In this document: piece by piece, positions 1-8,929 of the stretch | Layout: every line of letters starts with the position of its first letter | How positions within the stretch are numbered: position 1 is the first letter of the stretch | NCBI GenBank assembly: GCA_900552795.1 | Contig: USBB01000001.1 | Location: 124,001-188,000, forward strand | Reading direction: 5' to 3' | Length of the DNA stretch: 64,000 nucleotides | DNA from: an uncultured Eubacterium sp. | Lineage (GTDB): Bacteria; Bacillota; Clostridia; Lachnospirales; Lachnospiraceae | Made by a program: the position numbers and the translations under genes | The notes under the pieces: generated by a model | What the model was told of the DNA's origin: nothing | The model's input: the letters and a program-made list of their open reading frames with translations, nothing else | The model's database searches: none

Positions 1-153
1 TTTGTAGATGCGACATATGGCGTTCTGCCGCAGGATTCAAAAGATACACTTAAGAATATTTTGACAGATGAGGAATATAATGCTATAACTGACAAACAGT
101 GTAAATACAAATTCAAGTATTTAACATTTTTAAATGATTTGTTTGGGTTATAA
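1..153 (+). CDS. C-terminal fragment of an unidentified protein
   Basis: The window opens inside an open frame that runs to a TAA at 151-153 and gives 50 residues, ending in an aromatic-rich tail (KYLTFLNDLFGL). No family is recognisable from this fragment. It lies 34 bases upstream of the glutamate racemase on the same strand and could belong to the same transcript. The beginning of the gene is outside the window. Confidence 0.6.
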   Translation, partial: FVDATYGVLPQDSKDTLKNILTDEEYNAITDKQCKYKFKYLTFLNDLFGL

Positions 154-187
154 AGATTGAAAAAGCTTACAGAAAGGCATAGAAATA

Positions 188-1009
188 ATGATGGATATGA
201 ATGCACCGATTGGCGTGTTTGATTCGGGTGTTGGCGGACTCACGGTGGTTAGAGAGATAATGAGACAGATTCCCAACGAGAGAATTGTGTATTTTGGTGA
301 TACTGCAAGAGTGCCGTATGGGAGTAAGTCAAAGGAAACAGTTATAAAATATTCAAGACAGATAATAAGATTTCTGCTGACAGAAAATGTTAAGGCTATT
401 GTTATTGCATGTAATACAGCCAGTGCATTTGCAATAGAAACAATGCAGAAAGAATTTAATATACCTATTATAGGAGTTGTGAAGCCGGGAGCAAAGGTGG
501 CTGCTGCTACTACGAAAAACGGAAAAATAGGGCTTATAGGTACGGAAGGTACGATAAGAAGCGGCGTATATGCGGAATTTATAAAATCGTTTAAGCCTGA
601 GGTAGAAATTATAGGTAAACCGTGTCCTTTGTTTGTACCGCTGGTGGAAGAAAGGATGCTACATGACGAGATTACGGATATGGTAGCGCAAAGATACCTT
701 TCATCACTTAAAAATAAAAATATAGACACGCTTATAATGGGGTGTACTCATTATCCGCTTCTGCGCTCAACTATAGCAAAGGTGATGGGAGATGAAGTGA
801 CACTTGTAAATCCGGCTTACGAGACAGCTTTGGAGCTTCGCAGGGTACTTACCGGTGAAAATATAGCGAATGTATGTGAAGTTGATAGTCCGTCTCATAT
901 GTATAGGTTTTATGTAAGTGATGCGGCAGACAAATTTAAGGATTTTGCAAATTCTATTCTTCCGTTTGATATAACGATGACGAAACAGATAAATATAGAA
1001 CAGTATTAG
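188..1009 (+). CDS. murI: Glutamate racemase MurI
   Basis: Cofactor-independent racemase that makes D-glutamate for peptidoglycan in the cytoplasm. The 273-residue length is normal for the family. Visible signatures are FDSGVGG near residues 11-17, with the general acid/base Asp, and the two catalytic cysteines in IACNTAS (Cys75) and MGCTHYPLL (Cys186). An AGAAAGG ribosome-binding site lies about 10 bases before ATG 188. A second ATG follows directly and either may be used. The DUF1934 gene begins 15 bases downstream, so the two are probably co-transcribed. Confidence 0.95.
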   Translation: MMDMNAPIGVFDSGVGGLTVVREIMRQIPNERIVYFGDTARVPYGSKSKETVIKYSRQIIRFLLTENVKAIVIACNTASAFAIETMQKEFNIPIIGVVKPGAKVAAATTKNGKIGLIGTEGTIRSGVYAEFIKSFKPEVEIIGKPCPLFVPLVEERMLHDEITDMVAQRYLSSLKNKNIDTLIMGCTHYPLLRSTIAKVMGDEVTLVNPAYETALELRRVLTGENIANVCEVDSPSHMYRFYVSDAADKFKDFANSILPFDITMTKQINIEQY

Positions 1010-1023
1010 AAATAAGGTAAAAA

Positions 1024-1482
1024 ATGAAAGAAAAAGTATATATAAGTATAAAAGGACTGCATCTGTCAGCGCAGAGCGAACAGAATAATGAGACGCAGGA
1101 AGATGAAGTTGAGATTATAAATGTTGGTACATATCGTGTTGTGGCAGGCAAGGAATATTTAAAATATGACGAAGTATATGAGGGGGAAAGTGATAAGAGC
1201 ACTGTTATTATAAAGCTTACCGATAACAGTATGGATATTACAAAGAAAGGTTTTGTTACGGCGAGCCTGTCTTTTGTTGAGCAGGAAAAAACGATGACAT
1301 GTTATAATACTCCATTTGGAAATATTTATCTTGGGATATTTACAAGAAAATTGGATATTGAGAGGTCAGAGGAAAAAATACGGATAGCTGCAGACTATTC
1401 ACTTGAGTTAAATTATGAAACTGTATCCGACTGTACAGTTGAGATTGAAGTTACGCCGCAAGGTGAATTTGATAAGATATAG
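1024..1482 (+). CDS. DUF1934 (YwiB-like) beta-barrel protein
   Basis: A 152-residue protein rich in alternating hydrophobic beta-strand segments, with a CYNTPFG stretch and a C-terminal EIEV strand typical of the DUF1934/YwiB calycin-like family of Firmicutes. No catalytic motif is evident, and the function of the family is not established. It starts 15 bases after murI and ends at a strong bidirectional terminator, so murI and this gene probably form a short operon. The identification rests on overall pattern rather than a diagnostic motif. Confidence 0.75.
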   Translation: MKEKVYISIKGLHLSAQSEQNNETQEDEVEIINVGTYRVVAGKEYLKYDEVYEGESDKSTVIIKLTDNSMDITKKGFVTASLSFVEQEKTMTCYNTPFGNIYLGIFTRKLDIERSEEKIRIAADYSLELNYETVSDCTVEIEVTPQGEFDKI

Positions 1483-1483
1483 T

Positions 1484-1507
1484 AAAGCGCCGCATTTGCG
1501 GCGCTTT
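1484..1507. terminator. Bidirectional intrinsic terminator
   Basis: Perfect 10-bp inverted repeat AAAGCGCCGC / GCGGCGCTTT around an ATTT loop, with A-tracts and T-tracts on both flanks. It sits between the convergent DUF1934 and pncB genes and can serve both. Confidence 0.9.
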
Positions 1508-1510
1508 ATG

Positions 1511-2965
1511 TTATTCATTCTCACATTTTTTGCTGTAATCATTAAGAAGTTTCTGTTTCATATCATAGAGCGGTTTTGATAAATCTACATGGACCTCGTG
1601 AGGGTTGATAAGACGTTTAGATTCGTCCCAAAGTGTGGATAATTCATGTTTGCAGTAAGATTGAATATCCATAACAGGAGGCGTCTTGTAGATACATTTT
1701 CCGTCCTTAAATATAGGAGCCATAATTTCTTTTAACGAGTATTCGCCCGGCCTTAAAAGTGTTTTTTTCCATGTTTCGACAGGGTCAAATAAGAGCAACG
1801 CATCAGTTTCATTATAAACCTCATCTGTGAGGGCAATTAAATCTGCCTTTATCATGCCATCTGTATCATAAACTCTGTAAACCGTTTTATTTCCGGGATT
1901 TGTGATTTTCTCTGAATTTTCAGAGAGTTTAATCTTAGGAATAAAATTTCCGTTATCATCTTTAATCGCTGCAAGCTTGTATACACCACCAAAAGCCGGA
2001 TTATCCTTTGCAGTAATAAGGTTTGTTCCGACACCCCATGATGTTATTGCAGCTCCCTGTGTTTTAAGAGAGTCTATAAGATATTCGTCAAGATCGCTTG
2101 ATGCAGAAATTACCGCGTCTTCAAAGCCTGCCTCGTCAAGCATTTTGCGGGCCATTTTCGAGAGGTATGCAAGGTCGCCTGAATCAAGTCTTATACCATA
2201 GTTTTTAAGAGGTATACCGGCATCGCGCATTTCTTTAAAAACTCTTATTGCGTTAGGAACACCGCTTCTTAATGTGTCATACGTGTCTACAAGAAGGATA
2301 CAGGCATTCGGATAGAATTTTGAGTATGTCTTAAATGCAGTGTATTCATCAGGAAAGCTCATAATCCAACTGTGTGCGTGAGTTCCCTTTATCGGAACGT
2401 CAAACATTTGTCCGGTAAGTACGTTGCTTGTACCTATGCAGCCTGCAATAACAGCGGCTCTTGCCCCATAAATTCCGGCATCAGGGCCTTGTGCGCGCCT
2501 GAGACCAAATTCCATGATTCCGTCCCCTTTAGCTGCATAACATATTCTGGCGGCTTTGGTTGCGATAAGGCTTTGGTGATTTATTATGTTTAATATAGCG
2601 GTTTCTACGAGTTGTGCTTCAATGATAGGAGCAATAACTTTAACAATCGGTTCCTTTGGAAATATAACGGTACCTTCCGGTATTGCATAAATATCTCCGG
2701 TAAAATGAAAATTTTTAAGGTATTCAAGAAAATCATCATCGAAAAGCCCGGTGCTTTTCAGGTAATTTATGTCGTCCTGTTCAAAATGCAGATTGTTAAT
2801 GTAATCAATGACCTGCTCTAAACCGCATGAGACAGCATATGCACCATCACATGGATTCTTTCTGTGAAAAGCGTCAAATATCACAGTACGGTTATTGCCT
2901 GTCTTAAAATATCCCTGCATCATTGTAAGTTCATAAAGGTCTGTTAATAAGGTTAAATTGCGCAT
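1511..2965 (-). CDS. pncB: Nicotinate phosphoribosyltransferase
   Basis: Converts nicotinate and PRPP to nicotinate mononucleotide in NAD salvage. The 484 residues match the long bacterial PncB type. The N-terminus carries the family signature LLTDLYELTMMQGYF. EFGLRRAQGPDAG lies at about residues 152-164, the GTHAHSW histidine segment at about 194-200, and LLVDTYDT at about 224-231. The C-terminal region has the usual LHYDMKQ-like end (PLYDMKQKLL). It is the last gene of a minus-strand run and follows the small membrane protein by 15 bases. Confidence 0.95.
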   Translation of the reverse strand: MRNLTLLTDLYELTMMQGYFKTGNNRTVIFDAFHRKNPCDGAYAVSCGLEQVIDYINNLHFEQDDINYLKSTGLFDDDFLEYLKNFHFTGDIYAIPEGTVIFPKEPIVKVIAPIIEAQLVETAILNIINHQSLIATKAARICYAAKGDGIMEFGLRRAQGPDAGIYGARAAVIAGCIGTSNVLTGQMFDVPIKGTHAHSWIMSFPDEYTAFKTYSKFYPNACILLVDTYDTLRSGVPNAIRVFKEMRDAGIPLKNYGIRLDSGDLAYLSKMARKMLDEAGFEDAVISASSDLDEYLIDSLKTQGAAITSWGVGTNLITAKDNPAFGGVYKLAAIKDDNGNFIPKIKLSENSEKITNPGNKTVYRVYDTDGMIKADLIALTDEVYNETDALLLFDPVETWKKTLLRPGEYSLKEIMAPIFKDGKCIYKTPPVMDIQSYCKHELSTLWDESKRLINPHEVHVDLSKPLYDMKQKLLNDYSKKCENE

Positions 2966-2980
2966 GGCCCGACCTCCTTA

Positions 2981-3427
2981 TTATTTTTTCTTTTTGCCGA
3001 AGAGTCCCTTTTTCTTCTTTTTCTCCTCTACAACGATTTTACCACCGCGTACGGATTTTATTCCTACAATATATATACCGCTTACTTCAGCCTTGATTTC
3101 AGCTTTAATAGGAATCTGGTCAAAAACTTTAGGATCAGATAAAAGTGTCATAACTCTTGGTCCGATTTTTGCTTTTACTACAGGCATTTTGCTGCCTCTT
3201 AAATACTTAGGTGTCTGATCTACAACCATTTTAGGCAGACCTGCGTCTCTTAACTTCATTTTCTTTTTGTCGATAACGAGCATAGACATAATCTGTTTTG
3301 CAGCATCAATCTGTTCCTGCTGTGCTACCTGTTTCTTGCGCATCTTGTTTCCGAAAATCATTAATGCAACAAAGGCAATTACTAAAACTGCTAAAATAGA
3401 TAATAATACAATACTCCAAACTGGCAT
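2981..3427 (-). CDS. Small membrane-anchored protein with lysine-rich tail
   Basis: A 148-residue protein with one N-terminal membrane segment (residues about 4-27), a basic juxtamembrane stretch, and a soluble domain with repeated hydrophobic/basic strands. It ends in a strongly basic tail (GLFGKKKK preceded by five more lysines). No enzyme motif is visible. A cytoplasmic domain held at the membrane is the simplest reading. An AGGAGG-type site lies just upstream of the ATG. It sits between plsC and pncB. The family is not recognised and the function is unknown. Confidence 0.75.
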   Translation of the reverse strand: MPVWSIVLLSILAVLVIAFVALMIFGNKMRKKQVAQQEQIDAAKQIMSMLVIDKKKMKLRDAGLPKMVVDQTPKYLRGSKMPVVKAKIGPRVMTLLSDPKVFDQIPIKAEIKAEVSGIYIVGIKSVRGGKIVVEEKKKKKGLFGKKKK

Positions 3428-3493
3428 TGCTTAGTTCCTCCTGAAAAAATAGTAATGTTTAATATGTCGGATATTATAGCATACACAAGGTTG

Positions 3494-4225
3494 TTAAACA
3501 AGTTTATTGTTGCTTTCATACATCTGTCTGATTATATTTCTTGTATAATTTGCGACATCCTTTCGGTCGTTTTTATCAAGTTCATCTAAAACGATAGGCT
3601 TTCCGAATTCCAAAGTTGTTTTGGTAGCTTTAATACGCGGAAACTGGTTTTCAAATATATATTCCGTTTTAGTCTGAACCATAGGTATAATTTTACAGTT
3701 TGTTTTTTCTGCTATTTTAAAGCTTCCTGCATGGAATGGTAAAAGACCGTCGCCTTTATTTCTTGTGCCCTCGGGGAATATAACTATGGAAATTCCGTTA
3801 TTAATGTGGTCAATGGCTGAAAGAATGGTTTTTAAACCCTCTTTCATATTTTTTCTGTCAAGGAAAAGGCAGTAAAGATGTCTCATCCAGCGGCGGATAA
3901 TCGGAACCTTATCCATCTCTTTTTTTGCTACAAAGCCGGTAAGGTCGGGCATGCGGCTGTATGATACAAGTACGTCAAATATGCCGCGGTGGTTACCGAT
4001 AAATAAAACAGGTTCATCTTTAGGAATATTTTCTATTCCTTTTACCGTTGTTTTAACTCCGCTTAAAAACAGAATTACTTTAAATACCCACTGAATTATT
4101 CTTAGTGAACTTATGTCTTTTGCATGTTTATTGAACTTTCCGATAATCCATTCCAAAGGAAATAGAATTGCGGAAGCAATAAAAACCAAAAGTAAAAATA
4201 TGGCTACTAAAATTAATCTAATCAT
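3494..4225 (-). CDS. plsC: 1-acyl-sn-glycerol-3-phosphate acyltransferase
   Basis: Membrane acyltransferase that adds the second acyl chain to lysophosphatidic acid in phospholipid synthesis. From the chosen start it has 243 residues with a hydrophobic N-terminal segment (residues 2-22), the acceptor-site motif NHRGIFD (His79, Asp84) and FPEGTR (150-155). A longer frame extends to 4330, but that extension is encoded by the dispersed repeat upstream. ATG 4225 is chosen because a GAGG ribosome-binding site ends 6 bases before it. The intergenic space back to aguB is filled entirely by repeat copy A. Confidence 0.9.
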   Translation of the reverse strand: MIRLILVAIFLLLVFIASAILFPLEWIIGKFNKHAKDISSLRIIQWVFKVILFLSGVKTTVKGIENIPKDEPVLFIGNHRGIFDVLVSYSRMPDLTGFVAKKEMDKVPIIRRWMRHLYCLFLDRKNMKEGLKTILSAIDHINNGISIVIFPEGTRNKGDGLLPFHAGSFKIAEKTNCKIIPMVQTKTEYIFENQFPRIKATKTTLEFGKPIVLDELDKNDRKDVANYTRNIIRQMYESNNKLV

Positions 4226-4384
4226 ACTAATCCTCATTTCTTGAGCAACTTTGTTGCGAAGAGGCGAAGAGAAATTCGCGTAGGCGATTTCTCTTCTGCC
4301 ATAAATGCTATTTGTTTTGCTCAGAAACAAATAGCTGTATGAAAAATCAGCGTATCGGCATGATTTTTCACACTATCTCCATTC
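4226..4384 (-). repeat. Structured leader repeat, copy A (before plsC)
   Basis: Read on the minus strand, the element starts with a GGAG site and GTG and forms four consecutive hairpins. They are GTGTGAAAAATCA / TGATTTTTCATAC, then GCTATTTGTTT / AAACAAATAGC (perfect 11 bp), then GAAGAGAAAT / ATTTCTCTTC (10 bp), then GCAAC / GTTGC. It ends in ATGAGGATTAGT directly before the plsC ATG. The stem sequences differ from copies B and C but the order and pairing are kept. It lies between the stop codon of aguB and plsC in what looks like one operon. Confidence 0.85.
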
Positions 4385-4386
4385 TA

Positions 4387-5265
4387 CTAAAGTTTCATTA
4401 TAGGGGTGTAATGTTCAGGGCGTCTGTCTCTGAAAAGTCCCCAGCTTAAACGCATTTCGCGTATTTTGTCCAAATCAAATTCGTGGCAGATAAAGCCTTC
4501 ACTGTCTCTGTCCATTTCCTCTTTTATCTCTCCGGTTTCATCTGTTATAAATGAGGAACCGTAAAAGGTCAGGCTTGAATTTTGTCCTCCATTTGCATCA
4601 TTAGCCTTAATGACTTCGCTGCCGACGCGATTTGCGGCAATAACAGGCAGGACATTTGCAGCGGAATGACCCTGCATAACGCGTCGCCAGTGAGGCATAC
4701 TGTCACATTCAAGTATAGGTTCTGAACCGATTGCTGTAGGATATAAAAGAATCTCAGCACCCATTAGTGCCATGCAGCGCGCTGTTTCGGGAAACCACTG
4801 ATCCCAGCAGATTCCTACGCCGATTTTGCCGTATGCTGTATCCCACACTTTAAAACCTGTATCTCCAGGTGAAAAATAGAACTTTTCCTGATAATAATGG
4901 TCGTCAGGGATGTGGGTTTTGCGGTATACGCCCAAAACACTTCCGTCAGCGTCAATCATTGCAATAGAATTAAACGTTGTGTTGCCGGAAAGCTCATAAA
5001 AGCTTACTGGCATAACAATTTTAAGCTCTCTGCAGACATTTCTAAAACGTATTACTGCGGGATTTTCCTCGACAGTTGTGGCGAGAGCATAGTAGTCATA
5101 ATTTCGCTCCTGACAAAAATACCTGGTTTCAAATAATTCAGGTAACAGTATTAAGTTTGCACCGCTTGCAGCCGCTTTACGAACAAGCTTTTCGGCATTA
5201 TCAATATTTTTTTGAACGGTATCCAGACACAGCATCTGAATAGCCGCAGCTTTTAATTTTTTCAT
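4387..5265 (-). CDS. aguB: N-carbamoylputrescine amidase
   Basis: Nitrilase-superfamily enzyme that hydrolyses N-carbamoylputrescine to putrescine, CO2 and ammonia, the second step of the agmatine deiminase route. The 292-residue protein shows the Glu-Lys-Cys triad: Glu43 in LLPELFE, Lys116 in YRKTHIP and Cys153 in GICWDQWFPE. The motif context matches plant and bacterial AguB rather than generic amidases. It starts 20 bases after the aguA stop codon, so the pair is co-transcribed. It is followed by repeat copy A and plsC. Confidence 0.95.
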   Translation of the reverse strand: MKKLKAAAIQMLCLDTVQKNIDNAEKLVRKAAASGANLILLPELFETRYFCQERNYDYYALATTVEENPAVIRFRNVCRELKIVMPVSFYELSGNTTFNSIAMIDADGSVLGVYRKTHIPDDHYYQEKFYFSPGDTGFKVWDTAYGKIGVGICWDQWFPETARCMALMGAEILLYPTAIGSEPILECDSMPHWRRVMQGHSAANVLPVIAANRVGSEVIKANDANGGQNSSLTFYGSSFITDETGEIKEEMDRDSEGFICHEFDLDKIREMRLSWGLFRDRRPEHYTPIMKL

Positions 5266-5285
5266 ATTTTTACCTCACATAATCT

Positions 5286-6422
5286 TTATCGTGTAAACTG
5301 CGGTATCTGCTGCGTTATGCAGTGGATATTACCGCCCCCGATAAGTATATCCCTTGCGTATATCTGAATGATTTCACGCTCAGGGAATAGTTCCTTTAAT
5401 ATATTTTTGGCAGTTTCATCTGATTTAAGATAAGACATATTAAGCCTGCTTGTGTCGTTTGGCTTTCCAAAGCCGGGCATAATTATGGCATTGTTTGCAA
5501 TATAGAAATTGACATATGATGCCGCAAGACGCTCTCCCGGAGTCCTTGTGGGCTCAAAGTCCATATTGTCAAGTCCGTCACATTCATCGGCTGTTATACA
5601 TACCGGTTTCGGGATCGGGAGCTTGTGTATTGTAAGCTTTCGACCTTTAGCATCAGTTTCAGCTGATAAAATGTCAAAACAGCTTTTTGACATTTCATAT
5701 TGGGGGTCATTTTTATCGTCAGTCCATGCAAGTACAACATGACCCGGTTTGGTGAAAGCACAAATATTGTCTACATGTTCATTTGTTTCATCGTTATAAA
5801 TTCCGCATTTAAGCCATATTACCTTTGATACATTAAGATAGGCTTTAAGCTTTTCAGTTATTTCAGCTTTGCTCATCAAAGGGTTCCGGCCCGGGCTTAA
5901 AAGACAGTTTTCGGTGACAAGGGCTGTGCCTTCACCGTCTACATGGATTGAGCCGCCCTCAAGGACGAAATCCTTCGCATCATAGACGTCTGCCATAAAA
6001 AGATCACATAGCTTATTAGCCATTGCATTGTCTTTATCCCACGGAAAATACAGACCGTCAACGAGGCCGCCCCATGCGTTAAAATACCAGTTAATGCCTC
6101 TTAGAGTACCGTTTTTGTCAGTCACGAAGGTAGGGGCGACATCTCTTGCCCATGCGTCGTTGCTTGACATTTCTACAACACGTATATTGGCAGGTAAAGA
6201 TTGTCTTGCATTGTTATATTGTTCATAGCTTGCACAGACGGTTACGTTTTCTGATTCTGCGATTGCGGACGCAATTTTTATGAATGCTTTTCTTGCGGCA
6301 TAGCCTCCGAATTGCCATGAGTCTGAGCGTTCAGGCCATATTAATATACATCCGTAGTGAGGCTCGTATTCCGCAGGCATACGAAAACCATCTGACGAGG
6401 GAGTCTGGTGTAAAATTTTCAT
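5286..6422 (-). CDS. aguA: Agmatine deiminase
   Basis: Guanidino-group hydrolase that converts agmatine to N-carbamoylputrescine and ammonia. The 378-residue protein begins MKILHQTPSSDGFRMPAEY. It has the NDAWARD substrate motif, NDETNEHVDN with the catalytic His, and the nucleophilic Cys368 in GGGNIHCITQQ near the C-terminus. The open frame reaches 6536, but ATG 6422 is preceded by GAAAGG 8 bases upstream and the extra residues are unlike the family. With aguB it forms a two-gene putrescine pathway. No agmatine transporter lies beside it. Confidence 0.95.
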   Translation of the reverse strand: MKILHQTPSSDGFRMPAEYEPHYGCILIWPERSDSWQFGGYAARKAFIKIASAIAESENVTVCASYEQYNNARQSLPANIRVVEMSSNDAWARDVAPTFVTDKNGTLRGINWYFNAWGGLVDGLYFPWDKDNAMANKLCDLFMADVYDAKDFVLEGGSIHVDGEGTALVTENCLLSPGRNPLMSKAEITEKLKAYLNVSKVIWLKCGIYNDETNEHVDNICAFTKPGHVVLAWTDDKNDPQYEMSKSCFDILSAETDAKGRKLTIHKLPIPKPVCITADECDGLDNMDFEPTRTPGERLAASYVNFYIANNAIIMPGFGKPNDTSRLNMSYLKSDETAKNILKELFPEREIIQIYARDILIGGGNIHCITQQIPQFTR

Positions 6423-6441
6423 CAGTATTTCCTTTCTTTTC

Positions 6442-6477
6442 AAGATTAACAGTTCAGACCTTTTAATACTGTAATCT
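6442..6477. repeat. Palindromic intergenic element, GATTACAGTRT family
   Basis: Imperfect inverted repeat AAGATTA(A)CAGT / ACTGTAATCTT, 11 paired bases with one bulged A, between the apbE stop codon and the aguA start. The 3' part, AGACCTTTTAATACTGTAATC, closely resembles AGACCTTTTGACACTGTAATC at 36920-36940, so it is probably a member of a dispersed family. Confidence 0.6.
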
Positions 6478-7524
6478 TTATTTATTAATGTAATTTTTAA
6501 AGTTATCCGAATAATACAAATCGGAACCTGACACATACATCGCTTCTGTGTCAGTGATGTCTGATATTAATTCAAGTCCTTTTTCACTGCCTAAAACAAA
6601 GCATACAGTGCTAAGGCAGTCGCCGATAAGAGATGAATCGGAGATTATTGTAACACCATCTATATCATTATTATAAGGATATCCTGTTTTAGGATTTAAA
6701 ATGTGGTGATAAAGTACATCATCTTTTGAAAAATACCGCTCATAAGTTCCGGAAGAGACAACAGACTTATCGTTTATTGATAAAGTTGTTAATATCTGGG
6801 AAGCTTCGCCAAAAGGCTTTTTTAAAGCAATGTTAAAGTTGACGTTCTCCTTTTTTTGACCGACGCATAAAACATTGCCTCCGAGGTTAATTATCGCATT
6901 TTCGATATTTTTACTTAACAAAAATTCTTTGATTTTGTCAGCAATGTAACCTTTAGCAATAGCTCCGAGGTCAAGCATCATACCATCAGGCATGCTTATG
7001 TTATATGAACCGTCATTATTTTCGGATAGATCAACCTTTGTATAATCAACGTATTTAAGCGCATTTTCAATGTCTTTGCTGTCAGGAACTTCATCTGATA
7101 ACCCGGAAAAATCCCAAAGACTTGAAACGCTTCCTATAGTGATATCAAAAGCACCCTCTGAAATTTCACAATATGAGAGTCCTGTTTTAATCAGATAACC
7201 AAGCTCTGACGGAATATTTGTGATTTCCTTAGAGTTTACTTTATACAGCGTACTTTGAGGATTGGTCCGCGAAAACATAAGTTCATATTTATCGCAAAGT
7301 GATAATGCTTCTTCCAAAATATTGTTAAGTTCTTTAGAAGAATGGCCGCCTGTTGTGTAAGCATCAATAGAAACATATGTGTTTAGTTTATATCCGGTGA
7401 CACCGACGGGAGAGGCCAGTTCGTTGCTGCATGCGGTTAACATTGTTAAAAGAGGCATCACTGCTATAATCATGATTAGAATATATGCAGTATTTTTTGA
7501 TAGTAAATTACGTTTGTTGTGCAT
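6478..7524 (-). CDS. apbE: ApbE-type FAD:protein FMN transferase lipoprotein
   Basis: Transfers FMN from FAD to a threonine of target flavoproteins such as RnfG/NqrC-type or other exported flavoproteins. The 348-residue protein has an N-terminal signal with lipobox LTAC (Cys32), so it is a membrane-anchored extracytoplasmic lipoprotein. Family motifs are DLGAIAKGYIADK (residues 185-197), INLGGNV, SSGTYERYF and HHILNPKTGYP, the last two contributing to metal and FAD binding. It is the first gene of the minus-strand run. A GGAG sits rather far (about 12 bases) from the ATG. No obvious flavoprotein target lies next to it. Confidence 0.93.
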   Translation of the reverse strand: MHNKRNLLSKNTAYILIMIIAVMPLLTMLTACSNELASPVGVTGYKLNTYVSIDAYTTGGHSSKELNNILEEALSLCDKYELMFSRTNPQSTLYKVNSKEITNIPSELGYLIKTGLSYCEISEGAFDITIGSVSSLWDFSGLSDEVPDSKDIENALKYVDYTKVDLSENNDGSYNISMPDGMMLDLGAIAKGYIADKIKEFLLSKNIENAIINLGGNVLCVGQKKENVNFNIALKKPFGEASQILTTLSINDKSVVSSGTYERYFSKDDVLYHHILNPKTGYPYNNDIDGVTIISDSSLIGDCLSTVCFVLGSEKGLELISDITDTEAMYVSGSDLYYSDNFKNYINK

Positions 7525-7688
7525 TTAAAATATAACTCCGTGTGTTTTCTTTATACATCAGATTATTATATCAAATAATGAAAAAAATGTGAAACAGCTT
7601 TTATTTTATTTGTAATTATGCTATAAATATAAAAGTCATGCGCTGTGCGCAATATTGCATGTTTTTGCACAGAAATGGAGGAAATTTT

Positions 7689-8897
7689 ATGAAAAAAAAG
7701 ATATTTGGTGTTTTGCTTGCAGCTACAATGGTAGTTTCGCTTGTAGGCTGCGGTGGAAAAAAGAATGATGCGGATACATCCAATAAAGGTATTTCGGCAT
7801 CTGAATATGCGAACACTGTAAAAGAAAATGCGGAGGTTTACAAAAAGTTTGTAAAATTGCCGGAGTATAAAGGTCTTAGTGTTGCTGTAGACAAATCAAA
7901 GCTTGAAGTTAGTGATGAAGAGGTAGAGGCACAGCTACAGTCGCTTCTTTCAAAGTATTCAACAGTAGAAAAGCATGAGAGCGGGGTAACTGCTAAGGGA
8001 GATTCAATTATACTTGATTACAGCGGAAAGCTTGATGGAGTTGCATTTTCAGGTGGGACTGCAACTGATGCAAGCTATACTATCGGTTCAGGACTTTTTA
8101 TAGAAGACCTTGATAAAGGTCTTGTAGGACTTAATGTTGGTCAGGATTATGAGATACCTTGTAAATTCCCTGATGATTACTCAAATAAAGACATGGCAGG
8201 CAAAGAGGTTGTGTTTGAAGTTAAAGTTACAGCTATTCAGGAAACAATATATCCTGAGCTTACAGATGAATGGGTTGCAGGTAAAGCTGAGGAACTTGAA
8301 CTTGAAGGAGAGTATACGGTTGACGGTTTAAAGAAAAATATCAGAACAATGCTTGAAGAACAGGCAAAACAGTCATTTGATTCAGCAAAGTTTTTGACAG
8401 CATTGGAACAGATTATTAATAATGCAAATATTGAAAATTATCCTGAAAAAGAACTTGAATCATTAAAGAATACATGGAAAACAAATGTTAAATCTGATTA
8501 TGAAACAAACAAGGAGCTTTACAGTTCTTATTATGGCATGGAAAACTATGAGGCGTATATTTCACAGGCATACGGATGCGAGGATGAAACTGCCCTTGAT
8601 GCTTTTGCGTTAGACACTGCAAAGGATTATCTTAAGGAAAAGATGATAGTTACTCTTATTGCGGCAGAAAATAATATTGACGTGTCAGAACAGGATATAA
8701 AAGATCTTGGAGTAAAGTATGCAGAGTATTATAGCTATGAAAGCTATGATAAGATGGTTGAAGAGTTCGGCAGCGAAATTAATGCTGAATTAGGATATGA
8801 TGTTTTGCACACAAAGGTACAGGAGCTTGTAAATTCATTATCTGTTGAAGTAGAAGAAGAAAGCAAATCAGCAGAAGAAACTACATCAGAAAAATAA
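7689..8897 (+). CDS. Trigger-factor-like lipoprotein (FKBP-type PPIase)
   Basis: A 402-residue lipoprotein: signal segment MKKKIFGVLLAATMVVSLVG followed by Cys21. A trigger-factor-like N-terminal region leads into an FKBP-type peptidyl-prolyl isomerase domain (residues about 100-183, with DYSGKLDGVAFSGG and GLVGLNVGQ). The long helical C-terminal half resembles the chaperone arms of trigger factor and SurA/PrsA-like foldases. The role is probably folding of exported proteins on the outer face of the membrane. ATG 7689 has GGAGG 8 bases upstream. The open frame reaches 7638 but that extension has no signal-peptide character. The C-terminus is acidic and serine/glutamate-rich. Confidence 0.88.
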   Translation: MKKKIFGVLLAATMVVSLVGCGGKKNDADTSNKGISASEYANTVKENAEVYKKFVKLPEYKGLSVAVDKSKLEVSDEEVEAQLQSLLSKYSTVEKHESGVTAKGDSIILDYSGKLDGVAFSGGTATDASYTIGSGLFIEDLDKGLVGLNVGQDYEIPCKFPDDYSNKDMAGKEVVFEVKVTAIQETIYPELTDEWVAGKAEELELEGEYTVDGLKKNIRTMLEEQAKQSFDSAKFLTALEQIINNANIENYPEKELESLKNTWKTNVKSDYETNKELYSSYYGMENYEAYISQAYGCEDETALDAFALDTAKDYLKEKMIVTLIAAENNIDVSEQDIKDLGVKYAEYYSYESYDKMVEEFGSEINAELGYDVLHTKVQELVNSLSVEVEEESKSAEETTSEK

Positions 8898-8929
8898 TAT
8901 TATTAAAAAATATACAAAAGGTAAAAAAT

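Noticed and set aside
3494..4330. Longer N-terminus of PlsC
   Set aside because: The extra residues are encoded by leader repeat copy A, and ATG 4225 has the ribosome-binding site.
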